Shown in pieces: positions 21,840-33,200 of a stretch of DNA of 64,000 nucleotides (position 1 is its first letter; each line of letters begins with the position of its first letter). The stretch comes from Erinaceus europaeus. Its lineage: Eukaryota; Chordata; Mammalia; Eulipotyphla; Erinaceidae. The position numbers and the translations under genes were made by a program. Under the pieces are notes generated by a model. That model was not told where the DNA came from, ran no database searches, and saw only the letters and a list, made by a program, of their open reading frames with translations. The stretch lies in assembly GCF_950295315.1 (NCBI RefSeq), contig NC_080164.1:109698447-109762446 (forward strand), read 5' to 3'.

Positions 21840-22845
21840 GTGTCTTTCAAGGCAACAGAAGCAATAGGTTTCTGTCATTTCCCCTCTTTGGAACACATCT
21901 TTCTTATCTTCAGCAAATGAAATGCAATGTATTTTATATCTGCCAGCAATCTGTTCAATTTAATAAATGAAATTTACTTCTCATTGTCAATTTTCCCCTT
22001 AGAACAGACCGTTTAAGAACTCTGTATCCTGTGTATTTTACAACTAACTGATATTAAAGTATGATAGTTGCTAAAAAAATAATTTCTAATTTTATTCCTT
22101 TATTTTAATTTCTCCATGTTCTGAGTTATTAGCTGGTAATGTGAATGTATTGATAAATATTTGGGCCTAAGTCCCAGTGTGAATGAAAAATGAGCTGGCA
22201 TAGTTTTTGAATATATTTTGTCTTATATAACACAATCATAGAGCTCCTATAGCTAAGTTCTAATACAATAAAAAAAACACATCACTGAGAAATTTATAAA
22301 GAGAGGAATTTGTTTCTAAATACCTTTTTGAACAACAACAAAAATCCTTCTTATCACCTAACAAAAATTCTTTTGCCCAATATAAAAACTGTTATGATGA
22401 CATATTTTAATGAACTATAATTAAACTGTGTTTACTTTTTGAAATTTAAAATGAATTGCAACACTAGTAATTACTTCTGCTTCTGTAGAGTGGTAAAAGT
22501 AGTTGCTGGAAGTCTGTGTAAATAGAAGAGTTCAAGTTTATGGCTTGACTTGTCTTCATGATTATCCTGAACCCTTTTCTGCATCTCAAAGCTTATTTAT
22601 TTAAGGGACACTGTATGTTTCTCCTGCAGAGTTATGAAGACTCTGTTTAACCCATATCTGAACACACTTGTCAGCTTGTGTCAAATTAAGATAAAATGAA
22701 GCAACCCAGTTGGGATTCTAAAGCTGTAATAAACAGAAGCGCATGGTAGAAATAAAGAATAATCACTAATTTCAAAATGAATTTTATAGAAATAATATTA
22801 TTAGTAATATATTTCTTCTCCTCCTCCTCCTCTTCCTCCATCTTT
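21840..22845 (+). other. About 1 kb unique AT-rich sequence
   Basis: One of the longest repeat-free stretches in the window. No open frame of note and no repeat is recognised; only cross-species comparison could reveal a conserved element. Confidence 0.5.
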
Positions 22846-22849
22846 CAAC

Positions 22850-22973
22850 CAGTGCATTGCTCAGTTCTGGCTTAAGATAGTGCTGTGTGGATTGAACGTG
22901 GGACCTCAGAGTCTCAGGCAGGAAAACATTTTTTTTCTGCACAACTGTTAAGCTGTCACCTCAGCCCTCCTAA
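22850..22973 (-). mobile_element. SINE fragment, CACCACCATAAGCC type
   Basis: Antisense: GTTCTGGCTTAAGATAGTGC, GATTGAACGTGGGACCTCAG, TCTCAGGCAGGAAAAC. Confidence 0.7.
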
Positions 22974-23159
22974 ATCAAGTTTTAGAAGGCGATTCTGAAA
23001 ACTTGATCATGTGCCATGTAGACAAAGTCTTCTTTTTTGAAAATGTGGGCTCCATTGATATTATCACTGTCATTGATTTACTCATTTTTTATTTATTCAA
23101 CTAAGAAGTATGAAAGTATTCTCTCTTTTCCTTTGCTCTATAATAAGTGAATAAATCTT

Positions 23160-23383
23160 TTCAAATTATTTTATTTTTATTTTATTTACTTATAAATGGA
23201 TAAAGACAGAGAGAAATTGAGAGAAGAAAGGGGAGATAAATAGTGACATAGACAGAGAGACACCTGCAGCCCGGCTTCACCACTCGTAAAACTTTCCCCC
23301 TGCAGATGGGGCCAGAGGCTTGAATCCAGGTCCTTGTGCACTGTAGTGTGTTTACTTAACCAGGTGAGCCACCACTTGGCCCC
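23160..23383 (-). mobile_element. tRNA-derived SINE, short type, full length
   Basis: Antisense: TTTATTTACTTATAAATGG, GACACCTGCAGCCCGGC, CCCCTGCAGATGGGGCC, reverse B box GCTTGAATCCAGG, head GAGCCACCACTTGGCCCC. Confidence 0.85.
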
Positions 23384-23567
23384 GAATAAATCTTTGTAAC
23401 AGAGAGAAAACTGTCATGACCTGTTAGATCTTGAAAGTGAAGTCAATTTTTAAGGAAAGAAAAGAAAATGAAGAATTACAGAATTTTATTCCACACTCAA
23501 ATGGGAAGGGTAGTTCAAGGTCACAGGAGATATCTACATAAATAAAAATTTTACTCTAACCTGTATT

Positions 23568-24150
23568 GTGGGGCTAGTTGGTAGCACACCTGGTAGAGTA
23601 CACACATTACCATGCTCAAGGGCCCTGGTTTGGGGCCAGGTGGTGGCGTACCGAGTCAAGCACACAAAGTATGAAATACAAAGACCAGCACAAGGATACC
23701 AGTTCCAAGCCCCCAGCTCCCCACCTGCAGGGGAGACTCTTCACAAGTGGTGAAGCAGATCTGTAGGTGTCTATCTTTCATTCTTTCTCTCTATCTCCCC
23801 TCCCCTTTCAATTTCTCTCTGTCCTATCCAATAAAATGGAAGAAGTGGCCACCAGGAGCAGTGGATTCATAGTGCAGGCACCAAACACCAGAAATAACCC
23901 TGGAAACAAACAAACAAACAAACAAAAAACAGCTTAGTTAGGGCCCCAGTTCCTACCTACCTCATGGGCAGTGAAGCAAGTTACAGGTCTCTCTGTCCCT
24001 CTCCCTCTCTATCTCTCCCTCCTCTATCAATTTCTGTCCTGTCAAATAAAATGGAAAACAATGGCTGTCAGGGAAAGTGGATTTGTAGAGCTTATACAGA
24101 GCCCCAGTGATAACCCTGGAGGCAAATAAATAAATAAATAAAATAAAGCT
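23568..24150 (+). mobile_element. Nested SINEs: long-type copy inside an older one
   Basis: The outer SINE starts GGGGCTAGTTGGTAGCACACC and breaks at about 23630. A second complete SINE (GGGGCCAGGTGGTGGCGTACC to CCCTGGAAACAAACAAAC, 23631-23935) intervenes. The outer copy resumes at about 23942 (GGCCCCAGTTCCTACC) and ends in AAATAAATAAATAAATAAA. Confidence 0.75.
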
Positions 24151-24524
24151 ATCTGGCCAAAATATAGATTTCCTTCTTCGTTATCATTCCTGAGCATATG
24201 TTTGGGTGAACGTGCACCAATGTCTTGCCACAAATAAAATGAGTAACTTTTATTAAAAAAAAAAAAAAACTTAGCTTAACTTTGGTTTAAAAGCTTAACT
24301 TAAAATTATTAATATGGTTCTAAAAGTCTACATTTTTTCCCTCACAGATTGACTTATTTTTTAACAAGAGGAAGAAAACATAAGACCATCACTCTAGCAT
24401 ATGTCAAAATGAAGACCTAACTCAGGACCTCACATTTTCAATCTTGTACCTCCATGATTCCATGAATCTGAAAATAGGAAAACAGAACAGACATTGATGA
24501 TGTCTTAGTGTTGCTAAATTGTTG

Positions 24525-24788
24525 TATGTTTTTGTTTCTTTGTTGTCATCAAGGTTATTATTACTGAGACTCAATGTCTGCATGATGATCCCACTACTCC
24601 ATGGCTATTTTTCTCCTCTTTCTTTGATAGAGGGTGAGACAGAAACAGAGAGGGGAAGAGAAAAAGAGACACCTGTAGTACTGCTCTACCACTCAGGAAG
24701 CTTCCCCTAAGCAAGTGGGACTGGGGTCTGGAACCTGGTCTTCATGCATGGTAAAGTGTGCACTCTACCAGAGTATTACCACTTGGCC
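24525..24788 (-). mobile_element. tRNA-derived SINE, long type, diverged
   Basis: Antisense: GTCATCAAGGTTATTATTAC, GTCTGCATGATGATCCCACTAC, GAGACACCTGTAGTACTGC, head TATTACCACTTGGCCC. Confidence 0.7.
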
Positions 24789-24880
24789 CTTCCTTCCTTC
24801 CTTCCTTCCTTCCTTCCTTCCTTCCTTCCTTCCTTCCTTCCTTCCTCCCTCCCTCCCTTCCTTCCTTCTTTCTTTCTTTC
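24788..24880 (+). repeat. (TTCC)n microsatellite with a SINE fragment after it
   Basis: Pure TTCC run turning into TTTC. An antisense SINE remnant (about 24897-25005; CCCCTCTGCAGGTATTATC) follows, which suggests the run was its poly(A) tail. Confidence 0.9.
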
Positions 24881-25009
24881 TTTTTGTCTTTTTTCTCCCT
24901 TAACACTGATCTACCACTCATGAATCTCCCCTCTGCAGGTATTATCAGGGATTGAACCTGAGTTAAGGGTCATGAGTCATATGAGCTCTACTGGTTGAGT
25001 TCTTCATTT

Positions 25010-25390
25010 TTAAAGACTTCCTTTCTAATATCTCTTTTAAAAATATCTCACTGAAATGACTGATAAAGCATAGAGTTTATATTCTTCTGCTTTCTAAGAC
25101 TACATATTATTCTTTTATTCCTGCAAAATCACTGTCTGAGATTCTGAATAGTATATCCCCCTTCGAGTTTGCATGAGCCACACCTGGCTAAGGAGTATTC
25201 TTGTCAGCATTGCTTGATAGTTTAGCACTATAATCAAACCATATTGCGATGTTCAAAGTCTCTGATGAGCCCTAAATGAGGCTCCATCAATCTGGCAGAC
25301 TATTTTGAGAGGAGAACTAAAGATGAAAATTTTCACCTTGCTTCTAAAATAAAATTCCAACCCATCAAACGTCTGCAAGTGAACTCAGAT
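25010..25390 (+). other. Unique AT-rich sequence
   Basis: No feature recognised before the inverted L1. Confidence 0.5.
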
Positions 25391-25404
25391 CAGAATAAGT
25401 GAAT

Positions 25405-25975
25405 CTGCAGGGTCATAGGGTAGGTCCATTGCTACCCTTCTGAGAGTTCTCCAGACTGCTCTCCACAGGGGTTGGAGTAATTTACATTCCCACCAGAAAT
25501 GCAGGAGGGTTTCTTTGTCTCCACAATCTCTCCAGCATTTGTTGCTATCTTTTCTGATGTATAATGGTCTCACAGGAGTGAAGTGGTATCTCATTGTTGT
25601 CTTTATTTGCATTTCTCTGACAATCAATGACTTGGAGCATTTTTTCATATGTTTGTCAACATTTTGGATCTCTTCTGTGGTGAATATTCTGTCCATGTCC
25701 TCTCCCCACTTTTGGATGGAGTCATTTGTTTTCTTGTTGAGTTTGGCAAGCTCTTTATATATCTTGGTTGTTAAACTCTTGCCTGATGTATGGCATGTAA
25801 AAATCTTCTCCCATTCTGTGAGGGGTCTCTTTGGGTATTATTTTCCTTTGCTGTGCAAATCTTTTTAATTTGTTATGCATGTAGAAAGCATTGTGTGTAC
25901 TATAGATTGTAAAATATTAATCCCCCAATAAAGAAAAAAAAATAAATGCTTTGCTTCTACTCCTTAAAAAAAGTA
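25405..25975. mobile_element. 5'-inverted (twin-primed) L1 with 13-bp TSD
   Basis: 25405-25870 is ORF2 C-terminal sequence in antisense; on the minus strand it reads [19 protein letters not shown] and [17 protein letters not shown]. At about 25870 it switches to the sense L1 3' end (TTATGCATGTAGAAAGC to CCCCCAATAAAG, then poly(A)). Flanking repeats AGAATAAGTGAAT occur at 25392-25404 and 25976-25988. An extra 19-bp segment (25947-25965) and a second A-run precede the 3' repeat, hinting at a transduced end. Opposed halves inside one TSD are the hallmark of twin priming. Confidence 0.88.
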
Positions 25976-26117
25976 AGAATAAGTGAATTGAACACTTTTT
26001 AGGGGGTATTCCTGAACCATTCCCCCCTGCCACACCCAGCACTGATCCTTTGAAATGCTTTGCCTCCTGAGAACATTGCTAGCATGGGCAAACGCTAGTA
26101 GTAGTATTGCTAGCATG

Positions 26118-26200
26118 TAGGGTCCAGTTGGTGGCACACTTGGTTGAACGCACATATTCCCATATGCAAGGACTCAGGTTCAAGCCCCAGGTCCCCATTA
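26118..26200 (+). mobile_element. SINE head fragment
   Basis: GGGTCCAGTTGGTGGCACAC head and CTCAGGTTCAAGCCCCAGG B box. The element stops after GGTCCCCATTAC. Confidence 0.7.
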
Positions 26201-26221
26201 CTCCCTAAATCCACTGCTCCT

Positions 26222-26411
26222 CAAGGATTTTTTTTTTTCCATTTTACTGGACAAGACATCAATAAATTGAAAGAGGAAGGAGAGACAGACAGGGAGAGAG
26301 AAAGATGCTTGTAGACCTGCTTCATCATTTGTGAAGCTTCTCCCCTGCAGGTAGAGAGTGGGAGCTTGAACCTGGATCTTTGCACAAGTCCTTGAGCTTT
26401 GTACTATGTGT
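26222..26411 (-). mobile_element. Diverged antisense SINE split by a younger SINE
   Basis: Reads GACAAGACATCAATAAATTG, CTTCTCCCCTGCAGGTAG and GCTTGAACCTGGATC. Its head resumes at 26719-26765 (GTCAGTTGCACAGATGC, ACTACTGCCTGGCC) after the nested insertion. Confidence 0.7.
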
Positions 26412-26413
26412 AC

Positions 26414-26718
26414 ATTTTTAAAATTTTTAAATTTTATTTCTTTATTCCCTTTTGTTGTCCTTGTTGTTTTATTGTTGTAGTTATGATTGTTGTTGTTATT
26501 GATGTCCTTGCTGGATAGGACAGAGAGAAATGGAGAGATGAGGGGAAGATAGGAGGAGAGAAAGATAGACACCTGCAGACCCGCTTCACCACTTGTGAAG
26601 CAACCCCCCCCCCCCCCGCAGGTGAGGAGCCAGGGGCTCAAACCTGGATCCTTACGCTGGTCCTTGCGCTTTGCAGCCACATGTCCTTAACCCACTGCAC
26701 TACCACCAGACTCCCGGA
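26414..26718 (-). mobile_element. Long-type SINE nested in another SINE, with TSD
   Basis: Antisense: TTTTGTTGTCCTTGTTG, GGATAGGACAGAGAGAAATGG, CCCGCAGGTGAGGAGCC, GGATCCTTACGCTGGTCC, head ACTACCACCAGACTCCCGG. Flanked by ACTATGTGTAC at 26403-26413 and 26719-26729. A C14-15 run at 26607 has expanded from CCCCTGCAGG. Confidence 0.9.
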
Positions 26719-26796
26719 ACTATGTGTACTTAGTCAGTTGCACAGATGCACTACTGCCTGGCCTCCAGCATAATTTTCTAGAGACAGAGAAGGAGA

Positions 26797-26799
26797 TAA

Positions 26800-26851
<52 letters not shown>

Positions 26852-26866
26852 GCAGACAGACAGATG
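26797..26866 (+). repeat. (GATA)n microsatellite
   Basis: About 14 GATA units ending in GGCAGACAGACAGATGG. An antisense SINE remnant (about 26870-26960) follows. Confidence 0.95.
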
Positions 26867-27177
26867 GACCACAACACCAACGTAGTTGAGACTGGACTTG
26901 AGTGTGGGTCCTGCCCATGGCCAAGCAGCACATTACTCCAACTCTCATTCATCCATTTCCAGCTCTCCCCCATGCTTCATCACTTCAGGACAACTTTTCC
27001 AGATAGAAAGAGAGATGAGAGAGTGAAAGATAGCACAGTTACAAAGTTTTACCCCATTGTGGGAGTGACCTGATTCAAAGGCAGAATTGCATGCAAAACA
27101 AATCAGGTGCCCTCCCAGGGGGGCTAGCTATTTTGGCAGCTCAACTAATGTCTGCTTTGAACAAATATATATAAGAA

Positions 27178-27330
27178 ACTGGCCCCACCTCATTTGGATA
27201 GTGAGGTACTTTGCCATGTGTACAACCCCAGGTTTGAGACCAGTTCCCCTCATTGAAGCAAGCTTCAGTACTATGATGTCTTTTAGTCCTTTTATTCCTC
27301 TATATCTATTAAAAGAAAGAAAGGAAGAAA
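27178..27330 (+). mobile_element. Diverged SINE, short type
   Basis: ACTGGCCCCACCTCATTTGG, CAGGTTTGAGACCAG (B box), TTCCCCTCATTGAAGCAAGC, CTATTAAAAGAAAG tail. Confidence 0.5.
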
Positions 27331-27467
27331 GAAAGAGAAAAAGACACCATAAACACAGATATAAAGTTAATTCCTTATACATTTTTTTCAGTTACATTAC
27401 TTTAATCACCTCTCCAATTTTACCTTGGAAATTCTATTATAAAAAGGATTCTTTGAAAAGATCATAG

Positions 27468-27579
27468 CTTGGAGTGGGGAGAATGCATAGTGGTTCTACA
27501 AAAGACTTTCATGCCTGAGGCCCTGAGGTTCCAGGTTCCATCCCCAGCACCACCATCAGCTAAAGCTGATTATGGCCCT

Positions 27580-27628
<49 letters not shown>

Positions 27629-27692
27629 CTTTCTCCTTTCTGTAATTTTCTCTGCACTTTTTTCATTAAAAGAAATAAAATATTGTAAAAAG
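27468..27692 (+). mobile_element. SINE, CACCACCATAAGCC type, full length
   Basis: Sense: AGTGGGGAGAATGCATAGTGG, ACTTTCATGCCTGAGGCCC, B box AGGTTCCATCCCC, CACCACCATCAGCTAAAGC, expanded (CT)n(GT)n at 27582-27630, and an A-rich end. Confidence 0.8.
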
Positions 27693-27951
27693 ATAAGACC
27701 ATCACGGATGACCCTACTCAAGTTAGCACAGTACATTAAAAACATTTCAGTAGTGTACAAATTCTATCACTCTATTTTCACTACTTGAGAGACTGGGCCA
27801 TTCTTGGTATTCTTTTCCTATTACCAAATGTATCTAGTGATAATGCCAACTGTGTAACAAACATAAATGCTTCATGAGGCATTTCAGACTAAGCACCATT
27901 GTCTCATATACCATAATTCAGAGTCTATTCTCTTCCTATTTATAAAGAGAT

Positions 27952-28150
27952 CCAGAAACACGGGTCATGGTAACACAGCTCATAGAAGCACATGTCACTG
28001 TTCACAAGGACCTGGGTTCTAAACTTTGGTCGCCACCTGTAGGGGAGAAGCTTTGACGAGTGGTGAAGCAGGGCTGCTTGTTTCTCATTCTCTATTTCCC
28101 TATTTTGTCTCAATTTCTGTCTCTTTTCATAATGAAAAAAGGAGACAGAG
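27952..28150 (+). mobile_element. Diverged SINE, short type
   Basis: CACGGGTCATGGTAACACAGC, CCTGGGTTCTAAACTTTGG, GTCGCCACCTGTAGGGG, GACGAGTGGTGAAGCAGGGC. Confidence 0.65.
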
Positions 28151-28221
28151 TGGGGGGAGGAAAATCGAGGCTTAGTATGGTTCTTGTCAGTGTTTTCCTT
28201 TTTATAAATAAAATTTATTAA

Positions 28222-28300
28222 GAGAGAAGAAGAAGAAGGAGGAGGAGGAGGAGGAGGAGGAGGAGGAGAAGGAGAAGGAGAAGGAGGAGAAGAAGAAAAG
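28222..28300 (+). repeat. (GGA)n/(GAA)n purine triplets
   Basis: Mixed GAA, GGA and GAAG triplets just before the split old L1 5' UTR. Confidence 0.9.
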
Positions 28301-28303
28301 AAG

Positions 28304-28389
28304 CAGCACTCTAGTTCAAAATGACAACACAGGAGGCTCTTGAACTCACCTGTTCTCCCACACAAGGAGCATCTGGGGATACATATAAA
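28304..28389 (+). mobile_element. Left half of an older L1 5' UTR
   Basis: Contains CAAAATGACAACACAGGAGG and CTCTTGAACTCACCTGTTC, which I recall as typical of the start of older mammalian L1 5' UTRs. The matching right half appears at 35426-35540 (GATCCTCCATCAAAACAAG, TGAACAAAAAATCCATC), so the two were contiguous before the L1 at 28402 inserted. Confidence 0.55.
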
Positions 28390-28401
28390 AATATTTCTCT
28401 G

Positions 28402-29241
28402 AAGCGGCTAGCCTTTGAGCTCCGGACACATCTCGTGTAAACAACAGGATTTTCTGCCTTTAGCAGGCCAGCCAATAAGGGGCCATAACGGTCATACCAA
28501 GGATGTGTCTATAACTTAATTTGGGTTAAGAATTAGAGTAGGGGAAAAAATTCTTTTTTCTTCCTTTTAATTTTCAAGCATACATCCTTCCCGCCGCCCC
28601 CCCCCCCCCCCATAAGCAATGCCTGGGACCAGCTACTAGCAGGATACCCCATACCACCAAACAGGGTTTTTTTTTTTTTTTTTTTTTTAATTCACTGATA
28701 AACATTTGGGAAGTTCCTCGCACTGCTCTTTAATTACAACTCTTCTTCTTATCTTCTCCCTTTTCTCTCTCTTATCTCTCTCTATCTCTCTCTCTTTTTT
28801 TTTTTTAATCTTGTCATACACTTCTTTCTTCTTTGCCTTTCTGAATTTGTGAATTACTTTGGGGAAGAAATCTGACCCAGAGTGGACTCTCTATGTGTCT
28901 ATCTCTGCTCTAGTTCCCTATACACTCTTGTTACCCTTAGAATATACACTGGATAGTAGATTTGCATAACTGTCTATTCTTGCTATCCTATCTTCCTTTT
29001 CTCTTTCTTCACTGGGATTTGGTTACTATTTTTTCACGGACTGGAGAAATTGTTTGGCTAACTGGTAACGATTAAACTCCTTCAATACTTACTTCAGTTG
29101 CTACTGTTATTCTGGAGGTTGGTGAGTGCAATTGTCATAAAGGTATTTAGTACAGTGTTACTTGTGCTCAAAACACAACAACTGAGGAACAACAGAGCAT
29201 TAAAAAAAAAAAAAGAGAGAAACACATAAATTAAAAAAAAA
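28402..29241 (+). promoter_or_regulatory. 5' UTR of full-length L1
   Basis: About 840 bp ahead of ORF1, starting AAGCGGCTAGCCTTTGAGC. It contains a C-run (28596-28611), a T-run (28667-28688) and CT-rich blocks near 28740-28805. By family analogy it should hold the internal promoter. I see no TATA box or array, and it is unlike the GAGAG-bearing 5' UTR at 3332-4018. Confidence 0.7.
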
Positions 29242-30156
29242 ATGGGTAGATTAAAAACAAATAAAACTGCTACCCCAATGAATGAAGACAAGAGCCCAGA
29301 AGAAACCACAAATCAGTCAGAAGTAACCATAGATAAGAAAAGTATGCAAGCAATAATAAACTTATTAATCACAGAAATGAAAACAACATTGGAGGAAAGA
29401 AATGGCAGTATTAGGAAAACAACAGTTGAGACCGCCAAGGAAAATACTGATTATCTTGAGACAATTAGAGAACTGAAAGCTGAAATAGCTGTAATGAAGA
29501 AAGAAGCTGAGGCAAGGGAAAGCAGACTAACAGAAGCAGAAAACAGAATTAGTCAGACAGAGGATGAGTTAGAGAAAACTAAGAAAGAGGTGAAAGAGCT
29601 TAAAAAGAGATTGAGAGACACTGAAAACAACAACAGAGACATATGGGATGATCTCAAAAGAAGTAACATTCGTATAATTGGCCTGCCAGAGGAAGAAAGA
29701 GAGGAAGGGGAAGCAAACATTCTAGAGGAAATAATACAAGAAAATTTCCCAGACCTGAATAACAGAAAGGATATCAAGGTGCAAGAGGCCCAGAGAGTAC
29801 CAAACAGAATCAACCCAGACCTGAAAACACCAAGACACATCATAGTCACAATGAGAAGAAGTAAGGATAAAGAAAGGATCCTAAAGGCTGCAAGAGAGAA
29901 ACAAAAAGTCACATACAGGGGAAAACCCATAAGACTTTCTGCAGATTTCTCAACTCAAACTCTAAAATCCAGAAGGGAGTGGCAAGATATCTATCGAGCC
30001 CTGAATGAAAAAGGGTTTCAACCAAGGATTATATATCCTGCTAGACATTCATTCAAGCTAGATGGAGGGATCAAAACCTTCTTAGACAAACAACAGTTAA
30101 AGGAGGTAACTATCACCAAGCCGGCCCTGAAAGAGGTACTAAAAGACCTCTTATAA
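29242..30156 (+). CDS. L1 ORF1p, intact, 304 residues
   Basis: RNA-binding chaperone that forms trimers and packages L1 RNA in cytoplasmic particles (family knowledge). It starts MGRLKTNKTATPMNEDKSPEE. Residues about 60-140 form a charged coiled coil (AEIAVMKKEAEARE, ENRISQTEDELEKTKKEV). An RRM-like domain begins near 146 (SNIRIIGLPEEE) and includes NPDLKTPRHIIVTMRRS. The C-terminal domain from about 214 has REKQKVTYRGKPIRL and DFSTQTLKSRREW. No frameshift or stop is present and the length fits mammalian ORF1p. ORF2 begins 60 bp downstream. Whether it is transcribed cannot be judged from sequence. Confidence 0.92.
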   Translation: MGRLKTNKTATPMNEDKSPEETTNQSEVTIDKKSMQAIINLLITEMKTTLEERNGSIRKTTVETAKENTDYLETIRELKAEIAVMKKEAEARESRLTEAENRISQTEDELEKTKKEVKELKKRLRDTENNNRDIWDDLKRSNIRIIGLPEEEREEGEANILEEIIQENFPDLNNRKDIKVQEAQRVPNRINPDLKTPRHIIVTMRRSKDKERILKAAREKQKVTYRGKPIRLSADFSTQTLKSRREWQDIYRALNEKGFQPRIIYPARHSFKLDGGIKTFLDKQQLKEVTITKPALKEVLKDLL

Positions 30157-30216
30157 ACAAGAACATCACTATAATACTTGCAATATATCAGAGTAAACAA
30201 ATTGTTTTTTAGAACA

Positions 30217-33200
30217 ATGGCACTACAATACATTAAATCCATAATATCAATAAATGTCAATGGCTTAAACTCACCCATCAAAAGGCACAGGGTGGGGGGA
30301 TGGATCAGAAAACATAACCCAACCATATGCTGCTTGCAAGAATCACATCTGTCATAACAAGATAAACACAGACTTAAAGTGAAAGGATGGAAAACTATCA
30401 TACAGGCTAACGGTCCACAAAAAAGGGCAGGAACAGCCATTCTCATCTCAGACACGATAGATTTTAAATTAAGTAAAGTAATAAAAGATAGGCAAGGACA
30501 TTACATAATGATTAGAGGATCAATCAGCCAAGAAGACTTAACAATTATTAACATCTATGCACCCAACGAGGGACCATCTAAATACATTAAACACCTATTG
30601 AAAGAATTTCAAAAATACATCAATAGTAATACAATAATAGTGGGAGACTTCAATACCCCACTCTCACACTTAGACAGATCAACAAAGCAGAGAACCAATA
30701 AAGATACAAGAGAATTGAATGAAGAGATTGACAGACTAGACCTCTTGGACATTTTCAGACTCCTCCACCCCAAAAAACTGGAATACACCTTTTTTTCAAA
30801 TCCACACAACACATACTCAAGGATAGACCACATGTTAGGCCACAAAGACAGCATCAATAAATTCAAAAGCAGTGAAATCATCCCAAGTATCTTCTCAGAC
30901 CACAGTGGAGTAAAACTAACTTTTAACAACAAACGGAAAATTATTAAAAGACATAGAATTTGGAAACTAAACAACATGCTCCTTAAGAACCACTGGGTCA
31001 GAGACTCACTCAAACAGGAAATTCAAATGTTCCTGGAAACTAATGAAAATGAAGACACAACCTATCAAAATATTTGGGACACAGCTAAAGCAGTACTGAG
31101 AGGGAAACTTATAGCTATACAATCACATATTAAACACCAAGAAGAAGCCCAAATGAACGAACTTATTACACACCTCAAGGACTTAGAGGAAGAGGAACAA
31201 AGGAACCCTAAAGCAACCAGAAGGACAGAAATCACTAAAGTTAGAGCAGAAATAAACAACATCGAAAATAAAAGAACCATACAAAAGATCAATGAAGCCA
31301 AATGTTGGTTCTTTGAAAGATTAAAGAAAATTGACAAACCCCTAGCCAGACTCACCAAACAAAAAAGAGAGAAGACTCAAATTAATAGAATTGTAAACGA
31401 TACAGGAGATATCACAACTGACACCACAGAAATCCAGAGAATTCTGCGAAACTTCTATAAAGAACTATATGCCACCAAGCTAGAGAATCTGGAAGAAATG
31501 GAACAATTCCTAGAAACCTATGCACTTCCAAAACTGAACCAAGAAGAACTACAAAATCTAAATGCACCAATCACAGACAAAGAAATTGAAACCGTTATTA
31601 AGAATCTCCCCAACAACAAAAGTCCTGGACCAGATGGCTTCACAAACGAATTCTACAAAACTTTCAGGAAACAGTTAATACCCATACTTCTTAAGCGATT
31701 CCATAAGATTGAAGAAACAGGAATACTCCCTTCCACCTTTTATGAAGCCAACATCACCCTGATACCAAAAGCTGATAGGGACAGAACAAAAAAGGAAAAC
31801 TACAGACCAATATCTCTGATGAACATAGATGCCAAAATATTAAACAAGATCTTGGCCAACCGGATACAGCAACACATCAAAAAGATTGTTCATCATGACC
31901 AAGTGGGATTCATCCCAGGAATGCAAGGCTGGTTCAACATCCGTAAATCAATCAATGTCATTCATCACATCAATAAAAGCAAAGCCAAAAACCACATGAT
32001 TATCTCAATAGATGCAGAGAAAGCCTTTGACAAAATCCAACACCCATTCATGCTCAAAACTCTACAAAAAATGGGAATAGATGGGAAATTCCTCAAGATA
32101 GTGGAGTCTATATATAGCAAACCTACAGCCAACATCATACTCAATGGAGAGAAGCTGAAAGCATTCCCCCTCAGATCAGGGACTAGACAGGGCTGCCCAC
32201 TGTCACCGTTACTCTTCAACATAGTATTGGAAGTTCTTGCCATAGCAATCAGGCAAGAGAAAGAAATCAAAGGGTTACAGATTGGAAGGGAAGAAGTCAA
32301 GCTCTCACTATTTGCAGATGATATGATAGTATACATAGAAAGACCTAAAGAATCCAGTAGAAAATTACTGGAAGTTGTTAGGCAATATAGCAAGGTATCA
32401 GGCTACAAAATCAATGTACAAAAATCAGTGGCATTTCTTTATGCAAACACTAAATCTGAAGAAGAAGACCTCCAGAAATCACTCTCATTTACTGTTTCAG
32501 CAAAATCAATCAAATACCTAGGAATAAAGTTGACCAAAGAAGTGAAAGACTTGTATGCTGAAAACTATGAGTCGCTACTCAAGGAGATAGAAACTGATAC
32601 CAAGAAATGGAAAGATATCCCATGCTCATGGATTGGAAGAATAAATATCATCAAAATGAACATTCTCCCCAGAGCCATATACAAATTCAATGCAATACCC
32701 ATCAAAGTTCCACCAAGCTTCTTTAAGAGAATAGAACAAACACTACAATCATTTATCTGGAACCTGAAAACACCTAGAATTGCCAAAACCATCCTAAGGA
32801 AAAGAAACAGAAATGGAGGCATCACACTCCCAGACCTTAAACTATATTATAAAGCCATCATCATCAAAACAGCATGGTACTGGAACAAAAATAGGCACAC
32901 AGACCAGTGGAACAGAATTGAAAGCCCAGAAGTAAATCCCAACACCTATGGGCATCTAATCTTTGATAAGGGGGCCCAAAGGATTAAATGGAAGAAGGAG
33001 GCTCTCTTCAATAAATGGTGCTGGGAAAACTGGGTTGAAACATGCAGAAGAATGAAATTGAACCACTTTATCTCACCAGAAACAAAAATCAACTCCAAAA
33101 GGATCAAAGACCTAGATGTCAGACCAGAAACAATCAAATACTTAGAGGAAAACATTGGTAAAACACTTTCCCATCTACACCTCAAGGACATCTTTGATGA

